A DNA stretch of 64,000 nt. Source: Lewinellaceae bacterium (GTDB lineage Bacteria > Bacteroidota > Bacteroidia > Chitinophagales > Saprospiraceae). The stretch spans positions 1 to 64,000 of the forward strand of contig JACJXZ010000003.1 in the NCBI GenBank assembly GCA_020636375.1. The letters run 5' to 3'. Shown here piece by piece: positions 38,571 through 45,755 of this stretch (position 1 is its first letter; every line of letters begins with the position of its first letter). Under the pieces are notes generated by a model. That model saw only the letters and a program-made list of their open reading frames with translations, searched no databases and was not told the DNA's origin. Position numbers and translations under genes: made by a program.

Positions 38571-39035
38571 GGGATAATGATTTTCTTTATCACATAAATG
38601 CTTTGGCATTTGGCAGAGCTTAGGGGGAAGGGACCGTCCCAGCCAATTCCCTGTTCAGGGCAGGCTGTTACGGGCCTGATGTCAGGCAAGTCTTTGGGAT
38701 CGTATAGGCAGGCACCGGAAGTATATGGCTGTCAGCAGGTTGGGGAAGTTTTGCTTCCGGGATACTTTCCGGGGCCGCCGGACAGACAATGCCCAAAGTT
38801 GCAAAAAAAGAAATAATCAAAAAAGCGTTCCGGCTTATTTGGAATGATTTTAACATGAGGCAGGGGGGAGCGAAGGCCGATGGTTGACTGTTGTTTGTTG
38901 TTCGTTGTTCGTTGTTTGTTGGCTGTCCACGCCTGAAATAGGCACAACCGGTTGCGGCCCCGTACATCGTACATAACCTGGAACTGCCGCCGGGCCCGCA
39001 CACCCTACACGCCCCCTGCCTGCCGCTGGCCCTGC
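38571..39035. other. Intergenic stretch with GTTGTTCGTTG repeat
   Basis: No convincing gene. Positions 38882-38923 are a GTTGTTTGTTGTTCGTTGTT-type repeat. The stretch 38957-39030 is Pro/Cys-codon-rich by chance and shows no start or homology that I recognise. A promoter for pepP should lie near 38571-38650 but no clear TAnnTTTG box was found. Confidence 0.5.
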
Positions 39036-39422
39036 TCACAACCTCGCATCAACCTCCTTCAGGTCTTCCTCCTGGTAATCCTTGAACCATTTGCCCAGTT
39101 GCTCGCGGGCTTTGGCGCGGACGTTGTCGTTGATATAGCAGGCGATGGTGACCAGGCCGAAGGAGAGCACCCCGAGGTCGTCGGTATACCCGATGATGGG
39201 GGTCAGGTCGGGCAGGGCGTCGAAGGGGGCAATGAGGTAGCCGAGCGTGCCCAGGACGATGCTCTTGGCCCAGGTGGGCGTTTCTTTCCGCCGGTAGGCA
39301 TAAAAGAGGAGCAATGCGGAGTAGACCGTCTTGACTCCCGCCTGCTGGGCAAAATGAGAGATTTTTTCCCAGAACTTGCTTTCGGAAAACTGCCGGATAT
39401 ACGGTTTGAATGGATTTTTCAT
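39036..39422 (-). CDS. YkvA/DUF1232 family membrane protein
   Basis: A 128-residue protein of the YkvA (DUF1232) family. The conserved core is LGYLIAPFDALPDLTPIIGYTDDLGVLSFGL (about residues 61-91 in the protein, of which APFDALPDLTPIIG and DDLGVL are diagnostic). Two weak membrane helices are likely. The start at ATG 39422 is chosen because the longer upstream ORF runs through the neighbouring gene in another frame. Function is unknown in the family. Confidence 0.88.
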   Translation of the reverse strand: MKNPFKPYIRQFSESKFWEKISHFAQQAGVKTVYSALLLFYAYRRKETPTWAKSIVLGTLGYLIAPFDALPDLTPIIGYTDDLGVLSFGLVTIACYINDNVRAKAREQLGKWFKDYQEEDLKEVDARL

Positions 39423-39493
39423 CTTCAAAAAATTAGGAACAACCAAGTTACTAATATAACGAACCGAAGGAAAATTTTGCCTTTGAAAATCTA

Positions 39494-40483
39494 CTAACGG
39501 CGCCATTCTGCCGTCAGAAGCTCTTCGACGGGGCCGGCGACTTCCAGGCCGGCGTGTTGCCCTTCGCCTGAATACAACAACTGCCCCCCGGCAAAAAGTT
39601 TCACCTCCAGGGTGGCCTGCAGGCTTTCGTTGACTTTGCCGGTCATGCTTCCGGATATGGGAGACACCAGTTGGCCGGTCCCCCCCTTCTTGTGGGCGAT
39701 GATTTCCAGCCGGTGCTTTTTGTCCCGGAACCCAAGGAAAACAGCCTGCTCCCCGAGCGTGGCCCGCATGTAGGCGCCGGTATAGGTAGCGAACCGGTAG
39801 AGCCGCCCCTCCAGCAGGAATCCTACGATATAACCGATGAAACGGTTTCTGATCCAGGGGATATTGGCCACGGAGACCATGAGGGAAGTATTTTTTTTCC
39901 CGCTGAAATGGTTGCTCTGCATCCAGATCCAGGAGGAAGGGAAAGACTGCCCCCAGTCCTTTTCGATATAACCCCTGCCGCCGGTGAAGTCTACCTCCTG
40001 GCCGTATACCTCCAGTTTCCCCTCCAGGCCGTGGTCGAGGCTGACCACGCCGTGGTAGCACTCCATAAAAGGGACGAAGGAATACCAGCCCATGATGCCG
40101 GGCGCGCCCAGCATTTTGGGCCAGGGGGTAGCATTGGCCAGCCGGAGGGTGCCGCGGAGCTCGGGCAGCGCCAGTTGAAGCCTATCCGCCGAGAAGCTGT
40201 TTCCGCCGAGCTGTACTTCAAACCGGTTGGACGCGGGCAGGAAGGCTTCCGCCGGGAAGTCGTGGTAGGCAGCCGTGCATTTCTTGCCGTCGAGCCGCTG
40301 GATAAAAGCGTGCTGCCTGCCGTCTGGCGCCATGGATATGCCGGGAATGAGCGCAAAGGCATAACGCTCGGTTGGATCTACGATCTTGAAATACCAGCCT
40401 TCGAAATAGTTGCGGCGGCGGCCCCAGCCGTGGTAGCGGTTGGGGTCCCGGAGGGCGCGCCAGCGGTGGAGGAGGTGGAGCAT
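39494..40483 (-). CDS. Tocopherol cyclase family protein
   Basis: A 329-residue protein of the tocopherol cyclase family (PF14249). Signatures are RNYFEGWYFKIVDPTERYAF near the N-terminus, MGWYSFVPFMECYHGVVSLD, and GGRGYIEKDWGQSFPSSWIW with MQSNHF after it. The plant enzyme closes the chromanol ring of vitamin E. No tocopherol or plastoquinone genes are present here, so a different lipid-like or quinone substrate is more likely. There is no signal peptide. It lies 71 bases upstream of the YkvA gene on the same strand, so the two may be co-transcribed. Confidence 0.9.
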   Translation of the reverse strand: MLHLLHRWRALRDPNRYHGWGRRRNYFEGWYFKIVDPTERYAFALIPGISMAPDGRQHAFIQRLDGKKCTAAYHDFPAEAFLPASNRFEVQLGGNSFSADRLQLALPELRGTLRLANATPWPKMLGAPGIMGWYSFVPFMECYHGVVSLDHGLEGKLEVYGQEVDFTGGRGYIEKDWGQSFPSSWIWMQSNHFSGKKNTSLMVSVANIPWIRNRFIGYIVGFLLEGRLYRFATYTGAYMRATLGEQAVFLGFRDKKHRLEIIAHKKGGTGQLVSPISGSMTGKVNESLQATLEVKLFAGGQLLYSGEGQHAGLEVAGPVEELLTAEWRR

Positions 40484-40812
40484 GGAATGTGTGTGTATGT
40501 GTTTATGTGTTTATGTGTGGGGGAGGTACCATTGCTTCCGGGCAAAATTAGGCTGAGATGCGTTGAAAATAATGGGAACGTATGCCAGGAGACAGCTTGC
40601 GGAATACATTCGTGCTTGTATTAACATTTCTAATCCGGCTCTTACGCCAAAACAGGCAGGCGGTGCATCTAAACTTATCAACAAGCTCGTCCTTTAAACT
40701 ACCTGTCATTTTGGCCCGTTTTTCAGCGCGGGCCACGAACAGTGTTGTGCATTTTCGGCACAGGACCGTCGTGTGCCTGCCCGAAAAGGAACAACAAACA
40801 AACATACCAATT
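40484..40812. other. Intergenic stretch with GTGTTTAT repeat
   Basis: Positions 40490-40520 repeat GTGTTTATGTGTTTATGTGT, just upstream of the tocopherol-cyclase-family start. No gene or clear promoter is visible in the remainder; an open frame from 40582 merely extends exbD upstream without family resemblance. Confidence 0.5.
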
Positions 40813-41361
40813 ATGTTCAAAAAACAAGATCGCCGGCAAGACAATCACGTCAATGCAGGCAGCATGGCCGACATTGCCTTCCTGCTGCTCATCTTTTTCC
40901 TGGTGACGACGACCATCCTGGTAGATACGGGCATACAGGCCCGGTTGCCGGTTTGGGTGGAGAACATGCCGCCTAAAAATATTCCCGAGCGGAATGTGCT
41001 GAAAATCAAGATTAACGCCCAAAATGAACTCTTTGTAGAAAACGGGCGGGCAGAACCGACTCAGCTTCGCTCCCGGGCTAAGGACTTCATCATGAATCCG
41101 GGCGCGCTGCCTACGCGCCCCGGCTCGCCCCGGAAAGCCGTCATCTCTTTGCAGCACGACCGGGGGACGAGCTACCAGGCTTATCTCGAAGTGTACAATG
41201 AACTGATTGGGGCTTATCAGGAGCTGTGGGAAGAGGAGGCGCAACGCCGCTACCAGCTTTCTTACGAAGGGCTGCCTGTTTCCCGCCAACAGTTGATCCG
41301 GGCGGCCATCCCGCTGGTGATTTCCGAAGCGGAGCCGGTGGATTTGATGGCTGGGGAGTAA
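40813..41361 (+). CDS. exbD: ExbD/TolR family biopolymer transport protein
   Basis: A 182-residue inner-membrane component that couples the proton gradient to outer-membrane transport. The single helix carries the essential Asp (GSMADIAFLLLIFFLVTTTI, about residues 17-36). The periplasmic domain follows (VLKIKINAQNELFVENGR, VISLQHDRGTSYQAYLEVYN). ATG 40813 is chosen because the upstream extension is not like the family. No ExbB/TolQ or TonB gene is adjacent, which is unusual since these genes are normally clustered. Confidence 0.9.
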   Translation: MFKKQDRRQDNHVNAGSMADIAFLLLIFFLVTTTILVDTGIQARLPVWVENMPPKNIPERNVLKIKINAQNELFVENGRAEPTQLRSRAKDFIMNPGALPTRPGSPRKAVISLQHDRGTSYQAYLEVYNELIGAYQELWEEEAQRRYQLSYEGLPVSRQQLIRAAIPLVISEAEPVDLMAGE

Positions 41362-41428
41362 GCGCTTGTTTGGGATATGAATGGCAATACGGCCTGTTTC
41401 TTACAGGGCGGTGGCGGGGAGGCGGCTG

Positions 41429-41489
41429 GCTAGTGGCCAGGCGACTTGCCTTCCCGCTTAGCCTTACGTCAGTTCGCCTGGCCACTAGC
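41429..41489. repeat. 16-bp inverted repeat with 29-base loop
   Basis: GCTAGTGGCCAGGCGA (41429-41444) and TCGCCTGGCCACTAGC (41474-41489) are perfect complements. It lies in the gap 41362-41673, which has no other recognisable feature apart from GCGCTTGTTTGGGA at 41363, similar to the end of the palindromic element at 20501. Confidence 0.65.
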
Positions 41490-41673
41490 GGCACCGCTAA
41501 AGTTACGGCTTTTTTCCGGGAAAAACCAGGACAGTTTGCTACCTTGGCTCACCTACCGAATTAGGCTAACTTTCTTCTTTTTTATCACAACTAGCTGAAT
41601 ATTAGCATATTGAAAACACACCATCCGACTGGCTTGTAATTTCCGAAAGGAAAATAGCCATTATTTCCTCCAG

Positions 41674-42105
41674 TTATTCTTCCTGCAGGGCCACTTTCTC
41701 TACCCAAGCCTTTTGCCCAACCCGCACCTGCAAAAAATACAGCCCGTCCGGCAGGCCGCTCAGGGCGACCTCCATCTGTGGTTCCACCCGGCGCTGCTGC
41801 CGCCATACTTCCCGGCCGGCAACGTCGAAGAGGCGGAGGTGCGCCTCCCGCCCTGCCGTCGCCCCCGTCCATGCCTGGGTGAGCGGTCCGGCAGTAGGGT
41901 TGGGGTATAGGGAAAACGGCACCTCTTCGGCTGGCGCCACCGCCTCCTCCACCGCCGTCACCATCGAGCAGAGGGTATCCAGGCAGCCGTCCTGCGTGGC
42001 CTTCACCAGCCCAGGTGTACCGTTGGTTTCCGCAGATTGGCTGGGGTTGGGCGACAGTTTTACCGGAGACGGCTTGGCCTGTTCTGCCTCTTTAGGATGG
42101 TAGCC
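41674..42105 (-). pseudogene. 5'-truncated T9SS cargo, C-terminal sorting domain only
   Basis: The minus-strand frame ends with a complete T9SS type A sorting domain: SLYPNPTAGPLTQAW, HLRLFDVAGREVW, ALSGLPDGLYFLQVRVG, KVALQEE. Upstream the frame stays open through PNPSQSAETNGTPGLV to about 42105, where a strong hairpin (42114-42148) lies. No signal peptide or initiation codon other than an internal GTG at 42006 is available. It is best read as the 3' remnant of a larger secreted protein. Confidence 0.65.
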
Positions 42106-42113
42106 CCTGAAGA

Positions 42114-42148
42114 AAAGCCGCTTTCCCGGTTTCCCGGGAAGCGGCTTT
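42114..42148. terminator. Strong hairpin next to the T9SS remnant
   Basis: AAAGCCGCTTTCCCGG pairs with CCGGGAAGCGGCTTT, giving a 15-bp stem with one bulged T and a 4-base loop. Its position at the cut end of the pseudogene suggests it once terminated another transcript. Confidence 0.5.
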
Positions 42149-42207
42149 CGGCTAGATATATGCTAGATATTGCAGAAAAGACGGGGATGTTGCCCGGGGG
42201 AGCGGGT

Positions 42208-42420
42208 TGTTAGTGGTTGTTTGTTGCCGGTTTGGCCTTGGGGCCCCGGGAACAATTGGGTTCTCTAACGGACAACTAACAACCGACAACAGCAACTTGT
42301 CCAGCGTTCGACCGAGCTCACGCTGGGGTCCTTAGGCCGATACCCTTTGTTGTTCGTTGTTTGTTCACGGGAACCCTCGTATCGGACAACAAACAACCGG
42401 CAACCGGCAACCAACAACCC
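42208..42420. repeat. GTTGTT/AACAAC repeat tract in both orientations
   Basis: TTGTTAGTGGTTGTTTGTTG (42208-42227), GACAACTAACAACCGACAAC (42271-42290), TTGTTGTTCGTTGTTTGTTC (42348-42367) and ACAACAAACAACCGGCAACC (42386-42405) alternate in orientation and could pair. The gap 42149-42441 contains no gene. Confidence 0.7.
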
Positions 42421-42441
42421 CGGCCTTCACCCGAAGGTCTC

Positions 42442-43092
42442 CTACGCGCTGGCGCGCACCTGATTAGCAGCCAGCTCCTGTTCGTTCAGTTTGCCGAAGG
42501 TATATCCTTTGTCGGCAAAATGCTTCAGCACTCTGGGGAGGACATAGCGCAGTTTGTCCTCCGCTTTCAGGCTGTCGTGGAAGACGATGATGGAGCCATT
42601 TTCCGCATTGTCGACCACGTTGGCCAGGCACTGCTCTTCGCTCAGCCGGGGATCGAAATCGCCGCTGAGCACATCCCACATGACGATGCGGTAGTGGCGC
42701 TGCAGGAACTGCGCCTGCTTCGGCTTCAGGCGGCCGTAGGGCGGGCGGAAGAGTACCGAATGGGCCAGGTTGGCGCAATGGCGCACGTTGTGGAAGTAGG
42801 CGATGTTGTCCGTTTGCCAGCCGTTGAGGTGGTTGAAGGTATGGTTGCCGACGGCGTGGCCTTTTTCCACGACCTGTTCGAATACTCCCGGATGTTTGCG
42901 GATGTTGTCGCCAACGCAGAAGAAAGTGGCTTTTGCCTGAAACGCTTCGAGTTGTTCGAGCACCCAGGGCGTGACGGCGGGGATGGGGCCGTCGTCGAAA
43001 GTCAGATACAGCTCCTTTTCCGGAGTAGGGATTCTCCAGGTGTAATTCGGGAAAAGGTTCTGGATAAAATGAGGCGTTTTTACTAGGTACAT
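42442..43092 (-). CDS. Polysaccharide deacetylase family protein (NodB domain)
   Basis: A 216-residue deacetylase of carbohydrate esterase family 4. The five motifs are present: LTFDDGP (motif 1), HAVGNHTFNHL (motif 2, metal-binding His), FRPPYG (motif 3), WDVLSGDFD (motif 4) and IIVFHDS (motif 5). It should remove N-acetyl groups from peptidoglycan, chitin-type or exopolysaccharide GlcNAc. No signal peptide is obvious. It is a single gene flanked by repeat-rich DNA. Confidence 0.93.
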   Translation of the reverse strand: MYLVKTPHFIQNLFPNYTWRIPTPEKELYLTFDDGPIPAVTPWVLEQLEAFQAKATFFCVGDNIRKHPGVFEQVVEKGHAVGNHTFNHLNGWQTDNIAYFHNVRHCANLAHSVLFRPPYGRLKPKQAQFLQRHYRIVMWDVLSGDFDPRLSEEQCLANVVDNAENGSIIVFHDSLKAEDKLRYVLPRVLKHFADKGYTFGKLNEQELAANQVRASA

Positions 43093-43206
43093 AGCAATTT
43101 TGGATTTATGTTCATGGATATACGAATAGCCTGTTCAATTTTTGTCAATACCTGCTTAAACCGGGTAGTTTCTCTACAGACGATAACTGGCTGGCGAGCT
43201 AAATAT

Positions 43207-43221
43207 AATTGCTTACATTTG
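43207..43221 (+). promoter_or_regulatory. Candidate promoter element ahead of gltX
   Basis: AATTGCTTACATTTG contains TACATTTG (43214-43221), a perfect -7 match, and is identical over 15 bases to the element before the TetR gene (16580-16594). It would leave a 210-base leader before gltX. The rest of 43093-43440 is A/T-rich with no gene. Confidence 0.4.
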
Positions 43222-43440
43222 CTGTCCAACTGAAGGGCCTAGCTTGTCAGGGCATGCAAAAAATTGCCGCCCCCTTTGGTGGGTTGGTTTAGTTTATAAG
43301 ATCAACGCTACAGGAGCATAAATTGCTGCCAAAAAGCGCAAAAAAATTTTATTTTTTTTAAAAAAATCACCCCGGGTGGAAAAACCGCCTGGTTGTTATC
43401 GTCATTAGTAAGAGAGAACTGAAAACCAGTATAGAAACAG

Positions 43441-44958
43441 ATGGAAAAAATGAGACTTCGTTTTGCGCCCAGCCCGACGGGCGCGCTTCACATCGGGGGC
43501 GTGCGCACGGCCCTGTACAATTACCTACTGGCGAAAAAACACGGCGGCACGTTCATCCTCCGCATCGAAGATACGGACCAGACCCGGTATGTGCCGGGAG
43601 CAGAAGCCTATATTAAGGAAGCCCTGGAGTGGTTTGGCCTCCTGCCGGACGAGGGCCCCGGTTACGGCGGTGCCCATGGCCCCTACCGGCAATCGGAAAG
43701 AAAAGAGCGGTATCAGGAATATACGGCCCAGCTCGTGGAAAGCGGCCATGCCTATTATGCTTTCGACACCTCGGATGAACTGGCTGCCGCCCGGGAGAAA
43801 GACCCCAATTTCAAGTACGATGCCGGCGCGCGGCGGCAGATGAAAAACAGCCTTTCCCTGCCCGAAGAAGAAGTGAAGCGGCTGTTGTCGGAAGGTGGAG
43901 GCCATGTCATCCGGCTGAAGGTGCCGGAAAACGAAACGATTGTTTTTCAGGATAAGATTCGGGGGCAAGTCGCATTCGACAGCAACGAGCTGGACGACAA
44001 GGTGTTGCTCAAGGCCGACGGCATGCCGACCTACCACCTGGCCAATGTGGTGGATGACCGCCTTATGGAGGTCACCCACGTCATCCGGGGCGAGGAGTGG
44101 CTGTCGAGTACCGCCCATCACGTGCTGTTGTACCGCGCTTTCGGATGGGAAGGCCAGATGCCGGCCTTTGCCCACCTGCCCCTCATCCTGCGCCCCGACG
44201 GCAAGGGCAAGCTGAGCAAGCGCGACGGTGCCCGGTTCGGGTTCCCCGTGTTTCCCTTGTCCTGGCAAGGAGAAACCGAAGAAGATTCCTTTACCGGTTT
44301 CCGCGAATACGGCTTCCTGCCGGAGGCGGCCATCAACTTCCTGGCCCTGCTGGGCTGGAACCCCGGCACCGAGCAGGAAATCTTTTCCCTGGAAGAACTC
44401 GTGGAAGCCTTCTCCGTGGAGCGCATCAATAAATCGGGCACCCGGTTTGACATCGACAAGGCCAAGTGGTTCAACCAGCAGTACATCATCAAAGCAGACA
44501 CGGATTACCTGCTTGAGAAGGTGAAGCCGGTGATCGCCGCGCACGGTTACGAGCCAGGCGACGACTTCCTGCGTGGATTCATCGAATTGATGCGCGAGCG
44601 CGCCGTCACCCTTGGCGAATTTTGGGAAAATGGCTATTTTTTCTTCGAAGAACCCCGCGATTACGACCCGAAGATGGTCCGGAAGCGCTGGGATTCCGGG
44701 CGCAAAGCCCTGTTCGACGAACTGGCCGGCCAACTGGAGGGCCTCGATAATTTCACTGCCGACAGCATCAAGGCCCGCACAGAGGCCTTTATCCAGGAAA
44801 AAGGCCTGAAATTCGGAGAAGTGCTGCCGATGCTGCGCCTTGGCGTGGCCGGCACCATGCAGGGCCCTGCTCTTTTCGAAATGATGGAACTGCTCGGCAG
44901 GGCGGAAGTGGCCCGGCGCCTGCGCAAGGCCTTCCATCAGTTCAATGAACTGATTTAA
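43441..44958 (+). CDS. gltX: Glutamate-tRNA ligase
   Basis: Charges tRNA-Glu with glutamate. The 505-residue length fits the Bacteroidota form. Class I motifs are present: PSPTGALHIGGVRTALYNYL (HIGH motif, about residues 10-29), FILRIEDTDQTR, and KGKLSKRDG (KMSKS motif, about 256-264). The C-terminal anticodon-binding domain follows. The stop codon (44956-44958) lies inside the left arm of a 167-base palindromic element. The coordinates of both ends are clear; nothing is odd in the protein itself. Confidence 0.97.
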   Translation: MEKMRLRFAPSPTGALHIGGVRTALYNYLLAKKHGGTFILRIEDTDQTRYVPGAEAYIKEALEWFGLLPDEGPGYGGAHGPYRQSERKERYQEYTAQLVESGHAYYAFDTSDELAAAREKDPNFKYDAGARRQMKNSLSLPEEEVKRLLSEGGGHVIRLKVPENETIVFQDKIRGQVAFDSNELDDKVLLKADGMPTYHLANVVDDRLMEVTHVIRGEEWLSSTAHHVLLYRAFGWEGQMPAFAHLPLILRPDGKGKLSKRDGARFGFPVFPLSWQGETEEDSFTGFREYGFLPEAAINFLALLGWNPGTEQEIFSLEELVEAFSVERINKSGTRFDIDKAKWFNQQYIIKADTDYLLEKVKPVIAAHGYEPGDDFLRGFIELMRERAVTLGEFWENGYFFFEEPRDYDPKMVRKRWDSGRKALFDELAGQLEGLDNFTADSIKARTEAFIQEKGLKFGEVLPMLRLGVAGTMQGPALFEMMELLGRAEVARRLRKAFHQFNELI

Positions 44959-45112
44959 ACTTATTGGATGCAGGCGAAAGCAACAGATTGGATTCTCTGG
45001 CAAGGCTCTTTTTGAGTTTCGTACTTGGAAAGTACGGAACGAGAAAAAGCCGAAGTCCAGAGGATTCAAGATGTTCGCTTGCAGCCCATCCGAATAAGTT
45101 TAAATCAGTTCA
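44946..45112. repeat. Long palindromic element, family copy 2, covering the gltX stop
   Basis: Outer arms TGAACTGATTTAAACTTATT (44946-44965) and AATAAGTTTAAATCAGTTCA (45093-45112) are perfect complements. The inner sequence continues to pair with scattered mismatches to a centre at about 45028 (GTACTT / AAGTAC). It would fold into one hairpin of about 80 bp. Internal modules match the element at 20501-20658. Confidence 0.8.
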
Positions 45113-45140
45113 ATATTTTAAAAGCAGAAACCAATTGATC

Positions 45141-45344
45141 ATGCCGAAGAAAAAACCCAAAAAAGGACAACCCGAAGTACACGACGAACTCAAGGGGTTC
45201 GACATCAAGATCAACGAATTTGGGGAAATTATCACCAACTTCGATGTGGACAAGGTCAACGAGTTCCTCAACGAAAATGTAGATGACAAAAAGCTCAGAG
45301 ACCGGAAAGAAACAGACGGGGCGGACCGGGAGGAGGAAGAATAG
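45141..45344 (+). CDS. Small highly charged protein of unknown function
   Basis: A 67-residue soluble protein, very rich in Lys, Asp and Glu. The N-terminus is PKKKPKKGQPEVHDELKGFD, the middle KINEFGEIITNFDVDKVNEF looks folded, and the tail is acidic. ATG 45141 follows the palindromic element by 28 bases. The middle part reads like small Bacteroidota proteins of unknown role. Probably real because of position and composition, but no function can be given. Confidence 0.7.
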   Translation: MPKKKPKKGQPEVHDELKGFDIKINEFGEIITNFDVDKVNEFLNENVDDKKLRDRKETDGADREEEE

Positions 45345-45755
45345 TAAGGCCCTTTATTTCTACAACTTATTCGTTTTTAACAAGAATGCATGAAACTCCC
45401 GTGGCACTTTCCCCGTAAAAAACGGAGGTGCCCTCCGGGGCCAAGCAGCTGATAAACAGGCCTGTTGAGGATTTTGGGCGGAAAAACTTAACCGGGATTG
45501 GCCAGATTTTAATATTTTGCATTCCAATTATATGGCCCTGTCATAACGGGCTGAACCGCCAGTTTTGAAAATTGTTTTGAGGAAATTATACAACAACCAA
45601 AACCGATTTTTATGAATCCCATGAACAGCCCTCAAGTGGCACCGCGCCATCGCGCCTGCGCCTATCCATTCCATTCACCATTTTTCGCCGCTTTGCCGGC
45701 AGGCCATTTGCCTCGGATTTAGGGCCGGCCACCATTATCCCAAATGATAGAAACT
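45345..45755. other. Upstream region of the surface-protein operon
   Basis: CGGAGG-TGC-CCTCCG (45423-45437) is a perfect short hairpin. TAATATTTTG at about 45512-45521 resembles a -7 box. A 36-codon ORF (45612-45722) could be a leader but has no supporting feature. No other gene is visible. Confidence 0.4.

Noticed and set aside
40582..40812. In-frame extension of exbD to an upstream ATG
   Set aside because: The extra 77 residues are not like ExbD, and the essential helix normally begins soon after the start, as with ATG 40813.
42208..42420. Possible CRISPR array from repeated GTTGTT units
   Set aside because: Units are short, imperfect and in both orientations, with no constant spacers and no cas genes.
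43525..45069. 514-codon minus-strand ORF opposite gltX
   Set aside because: Shadow frame; gltX has both class I synthetase motifs.
45612..45722. 36-codon ORF upstream of the giant cargo gene
   Set aside because: No family, no helix or signal, and no sign of coding bias; kept only as part of the upstream region.
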